Positions 1 through 12,085 of a DNA stretch of 64,000 nt are shown here, in pieces. The position numbers and the translations under genes were made by a program. The stretch is from Sclerodactyla briareus (Eukaryota; Echinodermata; Holothuroidea; Dendrochirotida; Sclerodactylidae): the NCBI GenBank assembly GCA_026419785.1, contig JAODTK010005688.1:62001-126000 (forward strand). Reading direction: 5' to 3'. Below the pieces are notes generated by a model. That model searched no databases and had not been told where the DNA came from. It saw nothing but the letters and a program-made list of their open reading frames with translations. How positions within the stretch are numbered: the stretch's first letter is position 1; each line of letters starts with the position of its first letter.

Positions 1-999
1 AAAACTTTTCTAAAGTGAGAGGAGGGGGATTCGGCGGTCCTCCGAAAAGTGAGATTTAAACTCACTAATCTTACTACCTTTCGATGCGATTTGACCAGAG
101 AAAGGCACAAGATTCAGAGCAGCAAGTCGCATCTACTAAGGAAATGGGAATGCGAAATATTCTATTTCTGGAATGAAATCATGTTTTGGGCTGCTAATAT
201 AGGCACCAAATTGCATCTATGGCCAGTGGAAAATATTGGAAGGGGGATAAGAGGAACTCCCCGCCACCCAAAATTACGTTCATCAAATCCGCTTGCAATA
301 TCGGCGGAAAGCGTTCATATCGTCGGAAGCAACATTAACACGCTTTGCTCTATTTTTAGTCCTTTTCGGTTGACGGCGCGGACGCCCATGATTGTATGAA
401 TGACTTTATAAACCGTGGTGGACATGTTTTGCTTGACCCCCAACGAGTTTCCTTGTCTAGTTGTGGCATTACATACTTTGCATTTCGCCTTAACTGTACC
501 TCAGCAACCGTATAATACTACTAGCCGCTTTTTAAAATTGTTCCCCCTCTTTAAACTTTCAAACACAACCTTAAAAGTATCGTACCAAGAAGGGTAATAT
601 TTTCCTGAGATCGGGTCAACGTTCCTGCTCAATATAGTCAACATACGTCCAGGTGGCATAGGAAACCAACTTAGGTAAAACATCAGCACCGGCCATCCGG
701 GTCATGCATAGGCTAATCAAAAGTTAATTGAGATCGACTCGATACTCGAGTAGTGTCAAGTGCTTCGGGCGGGAATAGAGAAAATACGAGCAGGTGAAGC
801 GAAACTGAAATGTTCACCCCACATTGCACATGAACTTCACGAAATTCAGGCACTTTTTTGGGTTTTGGTAATTTTAATTTAATAGTATGACAAACCCACA
901 CCATTCCAATACACTGACCTCACTAAATACCATGGCCCTGGCCGGCCGCGCACTGCACACCCGTAATAGGTCAAGAAAGACCCTATAAACTATTCCAGC

Positions 1000-1075
1000 C
1001 CCCCCCCACGAGCCCCCCGGGAGCCCCCCCCCCAAAATTAAAAAAAACAGCCCCCCCCCACCCCCCCCCCCCCTC
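1000..1075. repeat. C-rich low-complexity tract
   Basis: Several runs of 7 to 14 C residues, broken by short A- or G-containing words. Open frames through it encode glycine or proline runs and are not genes. Confidence 0.8.
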
Positions 1076-2156
1076 AACGCCGTCCCGAAACAAATCAAGC
1101 TATGGCCCGCTGATTCAACTTTCGTGTAACGAAAGTACCTTTTCCTGCAATCTGAGTTACCCATTTTCCTTCAAAATCCCTCAATGAATATCTGCGCCAG
1201 GGTACCCAACGTAAACTGGGTTCTTGGTTTCTTGGTATTATTTGTTTGTAGTCACTTGCTGACATTTTCTTTCACAACAAAGCCCCCCATATAAAGAGGT
1301 CGTAGATGCGTGGCACTTCTTCAACATTTTCCTTTCACTGGAATTGCACACTTAGATGTTTGCAATTAGGCATACGGCAAGTGCAATTTCGGCGATCTGG
1401 GAGGATAACAGCCAAATTTTCCTCGGTACGCTACGCGCCAACCAATGGTGGCGCTTTCGCTTATATGGGTGTATCGCATTCCGCTTCGCGCCCCCCTCCC
1501 CCACGTTTCTGAATGGATTGACGCCCATGATTGTCTATGTTTTTCCTCTATTTCCCCAGTGTACAGCTGCATTGGTTTTTTTTTTTTGACGACTGCGCTC
1601 TATAAGCATGCTTTATAATTATTATTTTCGCGAATGGCTTCTCGCAATGCATTGTGGTCGAGCTCATGGGCAAAGTATGCAATCCTCCTATGGAAGGCTA
1701 AATAGGAATTCCAGCGGATAAAATTGGTTTTTTCTGGCGAGAAATCGTCCACTTTATTCAGATTTGCCACGATAAAGATGTAAAAGAATTTCGGGAACAA
1801 CATCAAATTTTGAGATAATTTGCAACGAGATGATGAGAGATAATTGGAATTACCAAGTTTTGCCAATACATGCTAACACGAAACCTACCCCTGAGGTATT
1901 CCAGCATAGCATCAAACTTATCCCACAGTGCAACGCCGCAACATGCTATTGCGAAAAGGTCTATGAATGCCACACTGGTTAAACTATAAATGTGTAGGCG
2001 GGTAATCTGCCCACGTGTATATCCCTTTATATGCTTTTGAGCAATCATTGGGGAGAGTATCTAACCCCCCCATAAAGACCCCCATTTTGGTCGAAACTGA
2101 GATCAACTTCATCCCCAAGTTTGGTTATAATCCATGAAAGTCAATAGACACATGAT

Positions 2157-2490
2157 TTATGCAATTTTGCCAAGTGGCCTTTGAAATGACTTTAAAAAAC
2201 AAATGTAGGCAACGTTTCTTTCAAATCTACAAAGCTTGGCAATCGCAAAAAAATCGCAAATTTGACCTCCGATGACCTTGAAATGACCACCCACATTTTT
2301 TTTGGGATCAACGATCGTCAACGTACCCATAAGTTTCGTTCCAAATCTTACAAGTTTGGAAAATCGCATAAATTCCGCAATTTGACCTTCGATGGACCTT
2401 GAACTGACCTCCCCAATTTTACCGGGATCAACTATAGTCCCTACCCACCAAGTTTTCGTTCACCTACTCTAACATTTCGCGTAAATTATG
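2157..2490. repeat. Diverged tandem repeat, ~125-bp unit
   Basis: About 2.5 diverged units are visible. Each carries a GACCTtcGATGACCTTGAA-like word, then a 'gggatcaac' word, then 'aagTTTcGTTc'. Sequence of the same kind precedes it at 2.05-2.15 kb, and related wording recurs near 32.60-32.74 kb. It is non-coding. Confidence 0.5.
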
Positions 2491-3778
2491 CAAATTAGGC
2501 GTCCCCCCGCATTGCAGGGGTGATGCCCACTTTCCGACTCATCGAGATTTCATCACTAGGGGGGACGTGTTCTAAGTTTCAGATCAATCGATGAAGCGTT
2601 AAGAGTTATTGCGCTAACGCCTGAAGTTTCCAGCGGCGGCAAGCCTGGGACGGCGGCGGCTACACACCCAAACCATAATATCCCTGGACACTTCCAGTGT
2701 CGCACGGTATATTATATTAATACGCCTACTTCACTCTATCCGCACAACTATAGTCCCTTAGCTCTCTGCACCCTCTTCAATTCTAACAACAGAACGGTAT
2801 CAATTCTGCGACAGACACTGGTCCCACCTCATCTCACGTGAATCTGCGATTTTTTTACATGCGTACTGGACCCACATATGCAACAATGGAGTCCTACCCT
2901 AAAACGGATATGGATATTGAAGGCAACGAACGTGCGGAACTCATTTCATCGATCGATTTAGGCAGGAAGGAATGAAAACTTGTAGCAGATTTTAATCGTG
3001 GTTACTCATCACCAAATTACTGTCTGGTAGGCTTTAGAGTTGTACTGGTCAATGCCATGGTCACTCGTCAAAGTTGTGGAGCTTACCATCTATACCTTGA
3101 GTGCTGTTCTAAATGTATGCAGATAGAAGTAGCTCGTTATCTGAGGTAACGTCAAATCAGTGATATTGTGGAACACCAGAAAAAGTGATTTATGCTGCAT
3201 TAGATTTTTCCTCAAATGAAGTGAGGGACATCGGTAATCACACAATGCCCATGAGGTCTGATCCTAGCTACTCCACATTTTTGCAGTTTCTGAAATGGAC
3301 TGGGAGGTGGATTCCCACAGCAGAATTCTATAAAAGTTCCTCACCTGTTCATTCGTGCAATATCGTTTTTTTAATTTTATCGCTTTATAGGGGTCTATTT
3401 GTTACAAAAAAACACATCATTTTGGGTCTATGGGGGTCAACAGATTCATTTCAAGAAAACTTTGTCTCTCCACGCTGTACATTCAATGTTGATTAGGAGG
3501 GTCATTCTCCCAAATACCCCAAAACCACGGGTTCTCAGCAGGCGGTCCCAACATTCCAATCTTCCCAGTGTTTACCGGAGCGAGCTTAAATTTGCGGTTT
3601 CTTTAGGTCAGGCGATCGGCCCGCCGAAAGGTCCCGTCTTTCATTTACCACTATTCTGTGTTGGCAAAACCTGTGATCGCACATTCGTCCAATCCCTACA
3701 TATATTACATATGTTTTCTTTGTTCACCTAGTACTAGCCTTCATCAAACATATATACATATTTTCCTTTTCCTCGCAG

Positions 3779-4034
3779 GGTTTGGGGATTTTCAGCCCCC
3801 CCAAGTGCAGACTGTTCCGGCGATATTGTTCGCACTGTTCCTGTTGGTACAACCTCCCTCACAGTATCCTGGACAGAGCCAACTGCGACAGATAATGCTG
3901 GACCATTCATAGCCAACTCGACAATTCGCCCTCCGTTTGAATTTCCACTCGGTGTCACGACTGTCACCTACACATTTGAAGATACACGAGAGCTTACTTC
4001 CACTTGTGAATTCGATGTAATAATTATGGCAGGG
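3779..4034 (+). CDS. HYR domain exon 1
   Basis: A pyrimidine tract and CAG precede the exon. The readable domain runs from a DCSGD block through V-P-V-G-T-T to WTEPTATDNAG (Trp codon at 3869) and on to GVTTVTYTFED and a closing TCEFDVII strand. This is a complete HYR layout. The frame of the first ~15 codons differs from that of the rest, so one small indel lies near the first Cys. A GT donor is not seen at the expected place (the sequence reads GGCG after the last codon), so the 3' border is approximate. A MITE begins only ~20 bases downstream. Confidence 0.75.
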
Positions 4035-4052
4035 CGAACACTTTCCCGCTTA

Positions 4053-4421
4053 TTGTTGAAGTTCCATCCAGCTTTTATTTCATATCCTCCTTCCCAGCTA
4101 CAAAGCTACCCATATGTAGTAAGTATTGAGTGATATGAAAATTGCAATTGAGAAAAAGTCTGTTGAAACGAAAGTAGTAGGTCAAAATTTGTGATTTTGT
4201 GGAATAGGTCCCTGTGGCAAAACACATACATTTGTCTTGGCGGCCAGCCTTTTTGAAAAGTGGCGGACTGATCACCATTTTCTCCAAGAATAGAAATGAT
4301 TCGAGTGCTGTAATTTTGACTGAAGTTCTTCTTGTAGATGAGTACCGAACGATGGCATTCATCTTCAAATCACAGATACCTATTTTCTGAGTATTTCAAA
4401 GGCTGGATGGAACTTCAACTA
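4053..4421. mobile_element. Non-autonomous DNA transposon (MITE), TA target, family copy 1
   Basis: The ends are inverted repeats. The left end reads TTGTTGAAGTTCCATCCAGC and the right end is its complement with one mismatch at the second base. TA lies just outside both ends (4051-4052 and 4422-4423), as expected for Tc1/mariner-like target duplications. The element is 369 bp with no transposase frame. A diverged copy lies at 49.03-49.37 kb and shares internal words such as the stretch around 'ccattttctccaagaatag'. The open frame on the - strand inside it is incidental. Confidence 0.85.
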
Positions 4422-5699
4422 TACTTTTTACCACTTGCCCTGTCTGATAACCATTAACAACCAGTTTTATTGATAATCGCTGTAGCATGCTTTTATGCAG
4501 TACTAGTGAACAAGGGGTTTGTTGGTGATTTAGAACTCCTAAAAATAAACCAGAAAGTTCTTTAGTTATGGAAACATCAGGGAAGAAAAGAAAGTAATCT
4601 CATGGCAGGCCTAAGAGTATTAAAGTGAGTGAACCTCCGAAAAATAATTCTATTCATTGTTTGAATCCTGATATATGTGGCCCAGGAACAGTTTGTGCCA
4701 TCAGCAAATTTATCCATGAGGGTGTTTTGACTTTCATTCTGTGAAAAGCAAGTATAACTTTGGTGAGAGAGGCTAGTCAATGGGAGTGTCAGCGTTCAAT
4801 TTGAGAGTAATGTCAATGAGTGTGTCTGAGTAGATGATATGTTTCCCCAAATTTGGACGAGTCAGTTTGAAACGAAAATACCCAGTGAAAAAAAACAGTA
4901 TCAAAATGATGCAGGCAGCTCCAATTCATTAAGTAAATCACTGTGCAGGATAGAGGGAATAATAGTGTTGAAGGAGTTGGCTCTAATTAACAAAAGCGTT
5001 TTCGACATTCGATGTTGTAGAATTTCATGGACGTTAATGAAGCATGCAGCTTCAACATTTTGTTTGCGCATGAGAGCAATTATATGGGCACACCCGTCCA
5101 GGGGGAAGTTTTACCAGCGGTAGAGTCCCAGCCACGTTCCAAGCACAAATTTCTGAACTGGCCAACGATTCCATTGTCATTGGGGCATCAGGCTGTGCTT
5201 TTATTTAGAGCAGGGACGATGGTGGCCATTTTCAAGCATGAAGGAATCTCACTACATCTCAGCCATCAGGTCAGTTCTGTGATCACGAACGTTGGATGAA
5301 TTCATGTGGGTTGCTTTAGCTACGAAATACATTCCAGTCAGTCCTATCAAAACAGTTGCTCAACTCTTCGACGGATGATTGAGGCCCATATTGTTATCCT
5401 TCTTTCAAGTGGTTTTGATCGCTCAAGTTCCTGCTTATAGGCCAGGATTAGGAACACAGCGGAGTGAGCGGATATTCCAACTTCTGAGCGTTCAGTGAGT
5501 AGATTAGTAGACTCTCCACCCATTTGTAGTTACAAATTTCTCCATTGCAGTCCGGCATAAAAGCAAAAGTTCAGTTGGCATCCCCCTGTAGTCTTCCCAT
5601 CTCATAAAATTTTCACCACAAATATCAGGCCAAACAGTTATTATGGACGCCACAAGCTATTCCCTGGCAGAACTCTGATGTCAGAAAATCATATGAACT

Positions 5700-7192
5700 T
5701 GATTAGTCCAGGATGATCGAGATAACTGGGTTTAACAGGCTGTAGCTCGCATTAAGTGTGGCAAGGCCGCTGGTCCATCAGGTGTGACCGCAGAGATGCT
5801 GAAGGCATCGGTGATATAGTTATCTTATAAAAACAATAGTGAGGCAGGGCAAAGTCCCCATTGACTGGGAACTTAGCTATAACATCAACTGTTACAAGGG
5901 TAAAGGTGATGCTTGGAAGACGGTAACTACAGAGGTTTGAAAACTGCTGATCATGTCATGAAAGTTACAGATAGAGTGCTTGATAAACGGATTAGAGACA
6001 GGGGACATGCAGTTTGCTTCATGCCAGGTTGAGGTACTATTGACGCTAAGTTGTATTTTGCGTTCATTGACCTGGAAAAAGCTTTTGGCAGGGTCCCACG
6101 GAAGGTGATTTGGTGAGCAAATGCATAGATTAGGTGTTGATCATCATGGTTTTTGAAGCTTTGTCCAGTGAATTTAGAGTTGGTTGCCCATGGGAGATTC
6201 TGTACGCAGATGATCTTGTGCTGATCGCTGAGAGTATGGAGGAGGTAGCTGTGAAATTTGAGAGATGGAAGGATGGCTTAGAGAGTAAAGGACTTAGGGT
6301 TAACATGGAGAAGACTAAAGTTATGGTCAGCAGTCCTGATGGTGCCCCCAGTTGTTAGCTATGGCAATTGGCCCTGTTCTATTTGTGGTAAGGGTGTTTG
6401 GCAGAAATTCTATTTTCTGCAAACATTGCAAACGCTGGGTGCATAAGCGGTGCAGCGGTGTCATGGCAGTTTTGGAATCTGTTTTATATTTTAAGTGTAA
6501 AATCTTTACAGGTGAAGTTTAGAGTATTTTTAAAGCAGCCAGAGTCATTGGTTATAGGTGAGGATACCCTGGAGTCAGTTGTATCAGTTGGTTATTTAGG
6601 TGCTATGCTTAGTGCTGCAGGTTGGGCAGGGTTCAGTTCAGTGGCTAGAATTAGAAGTGGTTGGAAGAAGTTTAGAGAGCTTTTGGCTTTGCCCACGTCT
6701 CAGTGTGTCTCTCCCAAACAAAAAATCATATGGAAGGGAGGATTTCGAGGCTTGTGTCAGGATTGTCGAGACTTGGGCAGAAAAACAGACAACTTGATAA
6801 GACTGGACAGAAATGATATGAGAATGATCAGATGGATGTGCGGCGTGACCTTGAAGGACAGGAAGCCTCCTGATTAGGCTGATAGATTGTTTGGGTCTTG
6901 CTAGAGTGTGTCCAGATCGAGAGGAGGTGGTTTGGCTATGTCAAACGAATGCAGGATGATAACTGGGGAAAGAATTCTGGAGATTAAGTGACGGCCGGCG
7001 TGGCGGAGGTACGCCCCGGAAGACCTGGGATGAGGTTATTCGTAGTGATCTTGCAGCAGTAGGTAGAGACCGTGCTCTTCGCCACAGAATAGGGTAGATG
7101 GAAGCGGGCTTGCCATCGGAGACCCCCGTCTAACCCATGCCAGCATGGAACATGACGTTAACTGTCTATGATGATGATGATGATGATGATCA
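5700..7192 (+). mobile_element. LINE (non-LTR retrotransposon), 5'-truncated and degraded
   Basis: Translated pieces in several frames give reverse transcriptase motifs in the right order: IKCGKAAGPSGVTAEML (from ~5747), NYRGLK, FAFIDLEKAFGRVPRK (~6060), and the catalytic LYADDLVLIAES (~6200). Downstream comes a C-terminal Cys/His knuckle (CSICGKGV...CKHCKRWVHKRCSG, ~6380-6465), then the tail region. The 3' end is an (ATG)n run at 7168-7190 following a PMPAWN-like end, typical of marine-invertebrate LINEs. The 5' part is missing; several stops, frameshifts and internal deletions interrupt the reading. The clade (Nimb-, jockey- or RTE-like) is not resolved by eye. Confidence 0.85.
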
Positions 7193-7823
7193 GTCTCACA
7201 TGGTCTTACCATCAGGCTGCAAGAGGAACCTATCTCCACGGTAAAGAATGTGGTCAACAGCAGTTCAGAGCAGTCCAGACATTTACTAAGCCTCTTGGAA
7301 TTTCGTTCGAGTGTTCATATCATAAAATGTTCATGGCAATTAGGACAGTTACAACTTTCACAATGTGACAATATTTATGTTCATGTGACACAAGAATAGT
7401 TTGTGATTTAAAAAAACAGAAAAACAGCACAGTTCGAACTGAGATTAAGTTTTCTACTCTGATAGACCAAAGGAACCTAATCATTACATCTGGATGCAGG
7501 ATGAGAGAAGTCTTGAAAGGCTGATCCTGATGTTGAAATGTCAACTTCTGCTTATTGGCATCACTGCAGTAATCTGCTGCAGTTGGTTATTGTGGTACTT
7601 CCAACTCTGCAATCGATAGAAGTTGAACCAGCCAGCCATGTTTTCGTTCCTGTATTTATGTAGCTACTAGATATTATGTTATTTTCAAGGGTAGTGGTTT
7701 CCTTGATAATTTCTTTAAAAGTTTCCAGGATATTTTGAAACTGCAACATTAGTCAGAAGAATGCGCAAACAGCCGATTTTGTGACCGCTTTACAACTTTT
7801 CGTTTACTTTCACATTCCCATAG

Positions 7824-8090
7824 GTGCGGACAACCAGGCACCAGTTATTGCTGTCCTGGTGGCCAGACCATCACAGCGAGCCCAGGGCAGACGACGGTGT
7901 TTGTGAGTTTGGCGGCCGTGACGTCATAAAAAGATACTCATGGCAAGAGCCTACGCTGATTTCCTCGAAGCCAGCCGGTTGATGGCCTCACAGGTGCCTT
8001 CTTCCCTGTTGGACAAGTGACTGACGTTTGCTACTATACAGCACCAGCAGGGAATCAGGCAACCTTAACTTTCTGTCACGATAAATTGAA
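7824..8090 (+). CDS. HYR domain exon 2 (frame-broken)
   Basis: After an AG acceptor the phase-1 reading gives G-A-D-N-Q-A-P-V-I. Then, in shifted frames, come CPGGQTITASPGQTTVFVS, LTGAFFPVGQVTDVCYYTAPAGNQATLTF and a VTIN-like end. The order matches a full HYR domain, including the GNQAT motif before the last strand. Three or more small indels are needed along ~265 bases, and no clear GT donor is visible, so this is the weakest of the early exons. It could be a decayed exon or a good exon in a poorly polished stretch. Confidence 0.6.
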
Positions 8091-8467
8091 TGAAAGTTCA
8101 GGCTGTTTGGATTAAACGAACTTGATTGTGGCAAACTTTTTTTTTCTGGGATCCATCGACTTTGCTTGAAATCCCTAAATTAGTACTCAATGTTGTACAG
8201 GTATTTGTGTGTGTGTGGGTAATTTGTGAGTTGCATTATGCGGCTTTACATGTATGATAGGGGCATGGGATTTCATGCACTATTAGGCTTATTTTCACTG
8301 CATTTTTTAAGAGAGCCATAAATCAATTCTAACCATGTCTGATCTTTTTATCACCTCTTGGTTTTTCCTTAAAATTGTGTTTAGCGAACACTAATGTTCC
8401 CCATAGAATTTAGAAGTGGGAACAGTGGACTTTGTGCATTGCAAAAACATTGTCAGAGGGATATGTA

Positions 8468-8874
8468 TATTGGTACAGTTAAAGGCAAAGTCTTGCCAAA
8501 TGAATACTCTTTTTGGTGTTATAATGTTAGAGAGAATAAAAAAATCATTCAAATATCATTGTGTTCCAGGTTTTATATCATGTTCGGTTGGGAAGAAATG
8601 GCTTTCTCACATTTAATATAATTTGGTGATTTTGTCAAACTGGCAACCTTTTTGTGATGTTATATCTACCAATTATAAGGGAAAAGTTAATAAGACAATA
8701 AGAACCTTTTTTCCTTGAAATTGGTAGATATGTCGTCATCAAATGTTGCCAATTTGCAAAATCGCCAACTTAGCGTGAAAATTTAATCTTTTAAAAATTG
8801 TAACTTTATAAAACCGAACATGCTATGAACATGAAACAAAGTTTTGATTTGGCATGATTTCGACTGCACCAATA
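8468..8874. mobile_element. Foldback MITE with long inverted arms, TA target
   Basis: The left arm begins TATTGGTACAGT and the right arm ends with the complement of TATTGGTGCAGT. Further paired blocks follow inward: TGCCAAAT, CATGTTCGGTT, TTGGyGATTTTG, TGGCAAC and ATCTACCAATT. The 407-bp element is therefore close to one large palindrome with its centre near 8.68 kb. TA flanks both ends (8466-8467, 8875-8876). There is no transposase. Two overlapping open frames at its left end are by-products of the repeat. Confidence 0.85.
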
Positions 8875-10699
8875 TATGACATTGATATTTTTGGCTGGCT
8901 TGCCTCTAAGGAGTGCAATTTATTTCAATCTCCACGCTTCCGCTCACCTGTTGACTGATTGGTACTTGTTCATTTATATTCCTCAAGCCCTCACTTCTCC
9001 GAGAACATGTAAGCGGAGGGCGATTCATCAAAGCACTTTTCAGCATGTAGCAAAAGTTAATAATGGAAGGATACAGAGTGTACCATTCACCTACTTCTAG
9101 CAATTTTCCTGAGCCTGATCAGTTGATGTTTATTCCTGAGTATCTTCTGAATGTATTCCAGCCCGACCATCCTGAGTACACATGCATAATGGAAACCAGT
9201 TATACAAAATCCTGACGTGCACAAAATCCTATGGTTGCATGAATTTGTTGCCCCCACTATAACGTGTATTGTACCTCAACCAAGACTGGATGCATGTAGG
9301 TTTGTCGGATTTCCATGAACCTTGCTGAATGTGGTCTGTCTTCAGTCCTGAGTAATATAAGAAGTGAAATGAGGTCATTGGAGGTTATTGAATGAGTCTA
9401 ATCAGCATAATTTAGGCAAATAATAAAATTGTTGAATGTTAATGAAACTCTGTGGACATGGTCCACCTTTGGTTGAATATTGTATCTTATTTGCATAATT
9501 TATGCAAATTCTCCATTTATTACCCTGAAACATGGTAGACTGGCAGGTTATAGCTGCACATTATGGATTTTTTGGTGTTGTTATTTGTGTTGACTAGCAA
9601 AGTGCTCTCTTCCTACATCAGAATGGTTGAAACAACCTCAACACCTCAACTAAAATAATCGTTGATTGTGAAACAGGCATGACTATAGCGGTTTTTTAAC
9701 CCATTTTTGGTGAAATTGGGAATTCAGTTTTGGCCAGTTTGAGCAAGTGGCGGGCTTAGATGGATACAAGTATACTTAATAGTTTCCATATTTAGTATGT
9801 TTCCTAATACTCCTATTGTTTTGTGATCAGGGTTTGAGGCCTAGATCATCACTCACCAAATGTCCAAGTCCGAGAACCTTGCAAAACATGAGTCCCTAAA
9901 GTTTGATCTGGAATTATTGTGTATATAGTTTTATAGAGTACAAGAACCTCATTGTGTTTGGTGGTACCAGTTGGAGATCAGCTTGGGGAAAAGATGGAAA
10001 AATTGTTGGTCTTTTGGCCTATTTTTTTAGTTGACAGGATAACTTTACCATCTTTTTTGCATTGTTGCCAAAGTATACTTTTTTGCTACCAAAGTTTTCA
10101 GACCAGTGAGCCTCTGGACCTTTAGTATGTAGCTTTTTGTTATGGGGGAGCAGAAGAATTCTTTTGTTTTGAGTGAAAACTGAGGGCTATTTTGGTTGAC
10201 AAACTGGGAATTTTGACCAGGTCTGGAATGATGTAGTCCCTAAACATGACACTCTGTTAAACATTCCTACAGAGGTCTGTTGTTCATCTCTATACTCAGG
10301 GATGTAGCTACACTGGTGCAGCACTCAGACCAAATCTAGGTCATGTCAACCAGCACTGAAATAACAAATTCACCTTTGAGAAAACAGTCAAATACCATAA
10401 TTGTAACCTGATGAGTGAAATGACTGCGAATGGTACCAATTTTAGGCCGAAACTTTGGCTAGCTACATCCCTGTCTATACTGATCAAAAGATCTTGCAGT
10501 TTGCTATATGGCATAATTTCTAACCAAACTGGGTCAGCAGCTCTTCCTAATTTCATCCCCTGCCTGTTTGATTCATAATCTGTCAACTGGAATGTGGATG
10601 ATAGTACAGATGCAACACAGACCTGCAATCTTAGCTCCAGTTGAAATGCCATTTGCTGCTGACTACCAGCAACACACGCAGCTCTCATATCTGAAATTT

Positions 10700-10870
10700 C
10701 CAGGCTGTACAGACAAAAACGTGGAACACTCTACCAGTGTCCGGTAGGACCTCTCCATCATACCAGTTCTGAGTGACCTGAAAACCCGTCTGTTTCAATT
10801 TTATTTCTGTATTCTATGTTCATTTTAATGCTATCCATTTTGTATTCTTGTGAGCACCATGAACCTTTGG
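10700..10870 (+). mobile_element. Probable LINE 3' tail (L2/CR1-like)
   Basis: Translation gives TWNTLPVS, then after small shifts VRTSPS and LKTRLFQF, resembling the C-terminal LWNSLP...LKTHLF block of L2/CR1-type reverse transcriptases. Only this short tail is recognisable and no 3' microsatellite follows, so the call is tentative. Confidence 0.45.
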
Positions 10871-11134
10871 TGGATGGAAAGGCTAAATATGTCATATTCT
10901 TCGTCCTTATTACTACTAAAATTATGCTCATCAGATTTAAGGTATGCCACTATTCCATGGCACTCTGGCTATTAAAACATAATTTACAGAAACAGAAAAA
11001 CCTGGAGGAGCCTTGAGGTGACAAATTTAGGCCTTTGTTTCACTTGATCAATTGTGCCCCATTGCTAACGATGGGTAGTATGAGCTACAGTATACCGCCC
11101 TTGGTAATCATGTTGTGTGATTGCTTCTTTGCAG

Positions 11135-11380
11135 CCTTCGTTGATAATGATCCACCTGTCTTGAGTTGCTCCACTGGCGACGTCACCACATTGGCCTCTG
11201 TGACGGGTGTGGCATTCTGGCAGGAGCCAACTGTCCTTGTGGAGCCGAGTGTGCCTGTACGGGTTGTTTCTAATTTCCAGCCAGGTGCGAGTTTCCAGAT
11301 TGGATCCACTCAGGTGATCTATACCTTCACTGACGCTGCCAACAATGTCGCGACTTGTACATTCAATGTGGTCGTCTTGG
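11135..11380 (+). CDS. HYR domain exon 3 (fully open)
   Basis: This is the cleanest exon of the set. TTTGCAG precedes it and GTAAGT follows; both borders are phase 1. The 82-residue reading starts A-F-V-D-N-D-P-P-V-L-S-C. It continues through WQEPTVLVEPSVPVRVV and GASFQIGSTQVIYTFTDAANN to VATCTFNVVVLG. The two Cys and the terminal TCTFNV strand fit the HYR consensus. The central T-D-N-S-G block is less typical (VEPSVPV). Confidence 0.92.
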
Positions 11381-11605
11381 GTAAGTACATTTTTCACAAA
11401 GGCAGTGAATGAGTGGAAGCGTAATAACTAATACTTTGTAGATTGTGCTTGCCACTGAAACACCCCTCCCCCTTCACTACAAAATTTACATTTTTTAACC
11501 CTGAACCTGAACCCACACGTGAATGGATGGATCGTAGAGATGGATAAAAGATGCATAAGAGATGCATGCGCATGACAGTGCTGGGTGACGTCTTAAGTTT
11601 CCATC

Positions 11606-11755
11606 AGATGGAAAGACAGATAGATATCGATTGCTAGATGGATCAATAGATATCGATCAATGACTATAAATCAATATATAGTTTTAGCTGTCTCGACTGT
11701 CAGATGCATAGATAGCTATCGATAGCTATCTATAGATAGGTGATAGATAGGTCCA
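11606..11755. repeat. Diverged GATA/GATC simple repeat
   Basis: Interrupted runs of 'gatagatatcgat' and 'atagatagctatc' type, partly palindromic. No coding potential. Confidence 0.7.
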
Positions 11756-11841
11756 TTCCCCATTCATCCACAATTGATTCGTATTGCCACTCCTACATCC
11801 TTTGATTGATCATGATGACACTGATGAAATCGGCCACATTA

Positions 11842-12085
11842 TAATAATAATAATAATATTGAAAATGCACAAATCCGCAAAAAGCGCTCATGGGGCACAC
11901 AGAGCTCACAAAAAATAAAAACAATATAGCCTATGTACAAAATAAAAAAATGGCAGAGTTAAACATGTTTGAAGGCAATTCCTATGAGGTGTGTCTTCAG
12001 TCTTCAATCTTAATTTAAATTCGTCCAGTGAAGAACATGACCGTAGTTCCTCTTGGGAGTTTGTTCCACAGGGAAGGATCTAAGT
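11842..12085 (-). mobile_element. LINE 3' end, minus strand (L2/CR1-like)
   Basis: Read on the - strand, the segment gives DPSLWNKLPRGTTV..., the usual LWN-L-P block near the C-terminus of L2/CR1-type LINEs. A GCGCT-containing 3' untranslated piece follows and it ends in an (ATT)n run at 11842-11857. This is the expected 3' microsatellite position. The copy is strongly 5' truncated. Confidence 0.7.

Larger units (their letters stand above)
1..3778. other. Upstream non-coding stretch, no gene recognised
   Basis: I see no convincing exon, RNA gene or complete mobile element here. Short open frames are scattered on both strands but show no family motif, and several overlap each other in different frames. 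The stretch holds C-rich tracts near 1.0 kb, a diverged tandem repeat at 2.16-2.49 kb and a short GGC-rich patch near 2.63 kb. It may be an intron of the HYR gene that follows, or intergenic DNA. No promoter or first exon could be supported. Confidence 0.5.
4035..7823 (+). other. Intron 1 of HYR gene
   Basis: Holds a TA-flanked MITE at its 5' end and a 5'-truncated LINE at 5.70-7.19 kb. The rest (4.42-5.70 and 7.19-7.82 kb) is AT-rich DNA in which I recognise nothing. Confidence 0.55.
8091..11134 (+). other. Intron 2 of HYR gene
   Basis: Holds a near-palindromic MITE (8.47-8.87 kb) and a likely LINE 3' tail near 10.7 kb. The 8.9-10.7 kb part is AT-rich, with words such as 'gaggtcattggaggttattgaat' and no recognised gene. 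Confidence 0.55.
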
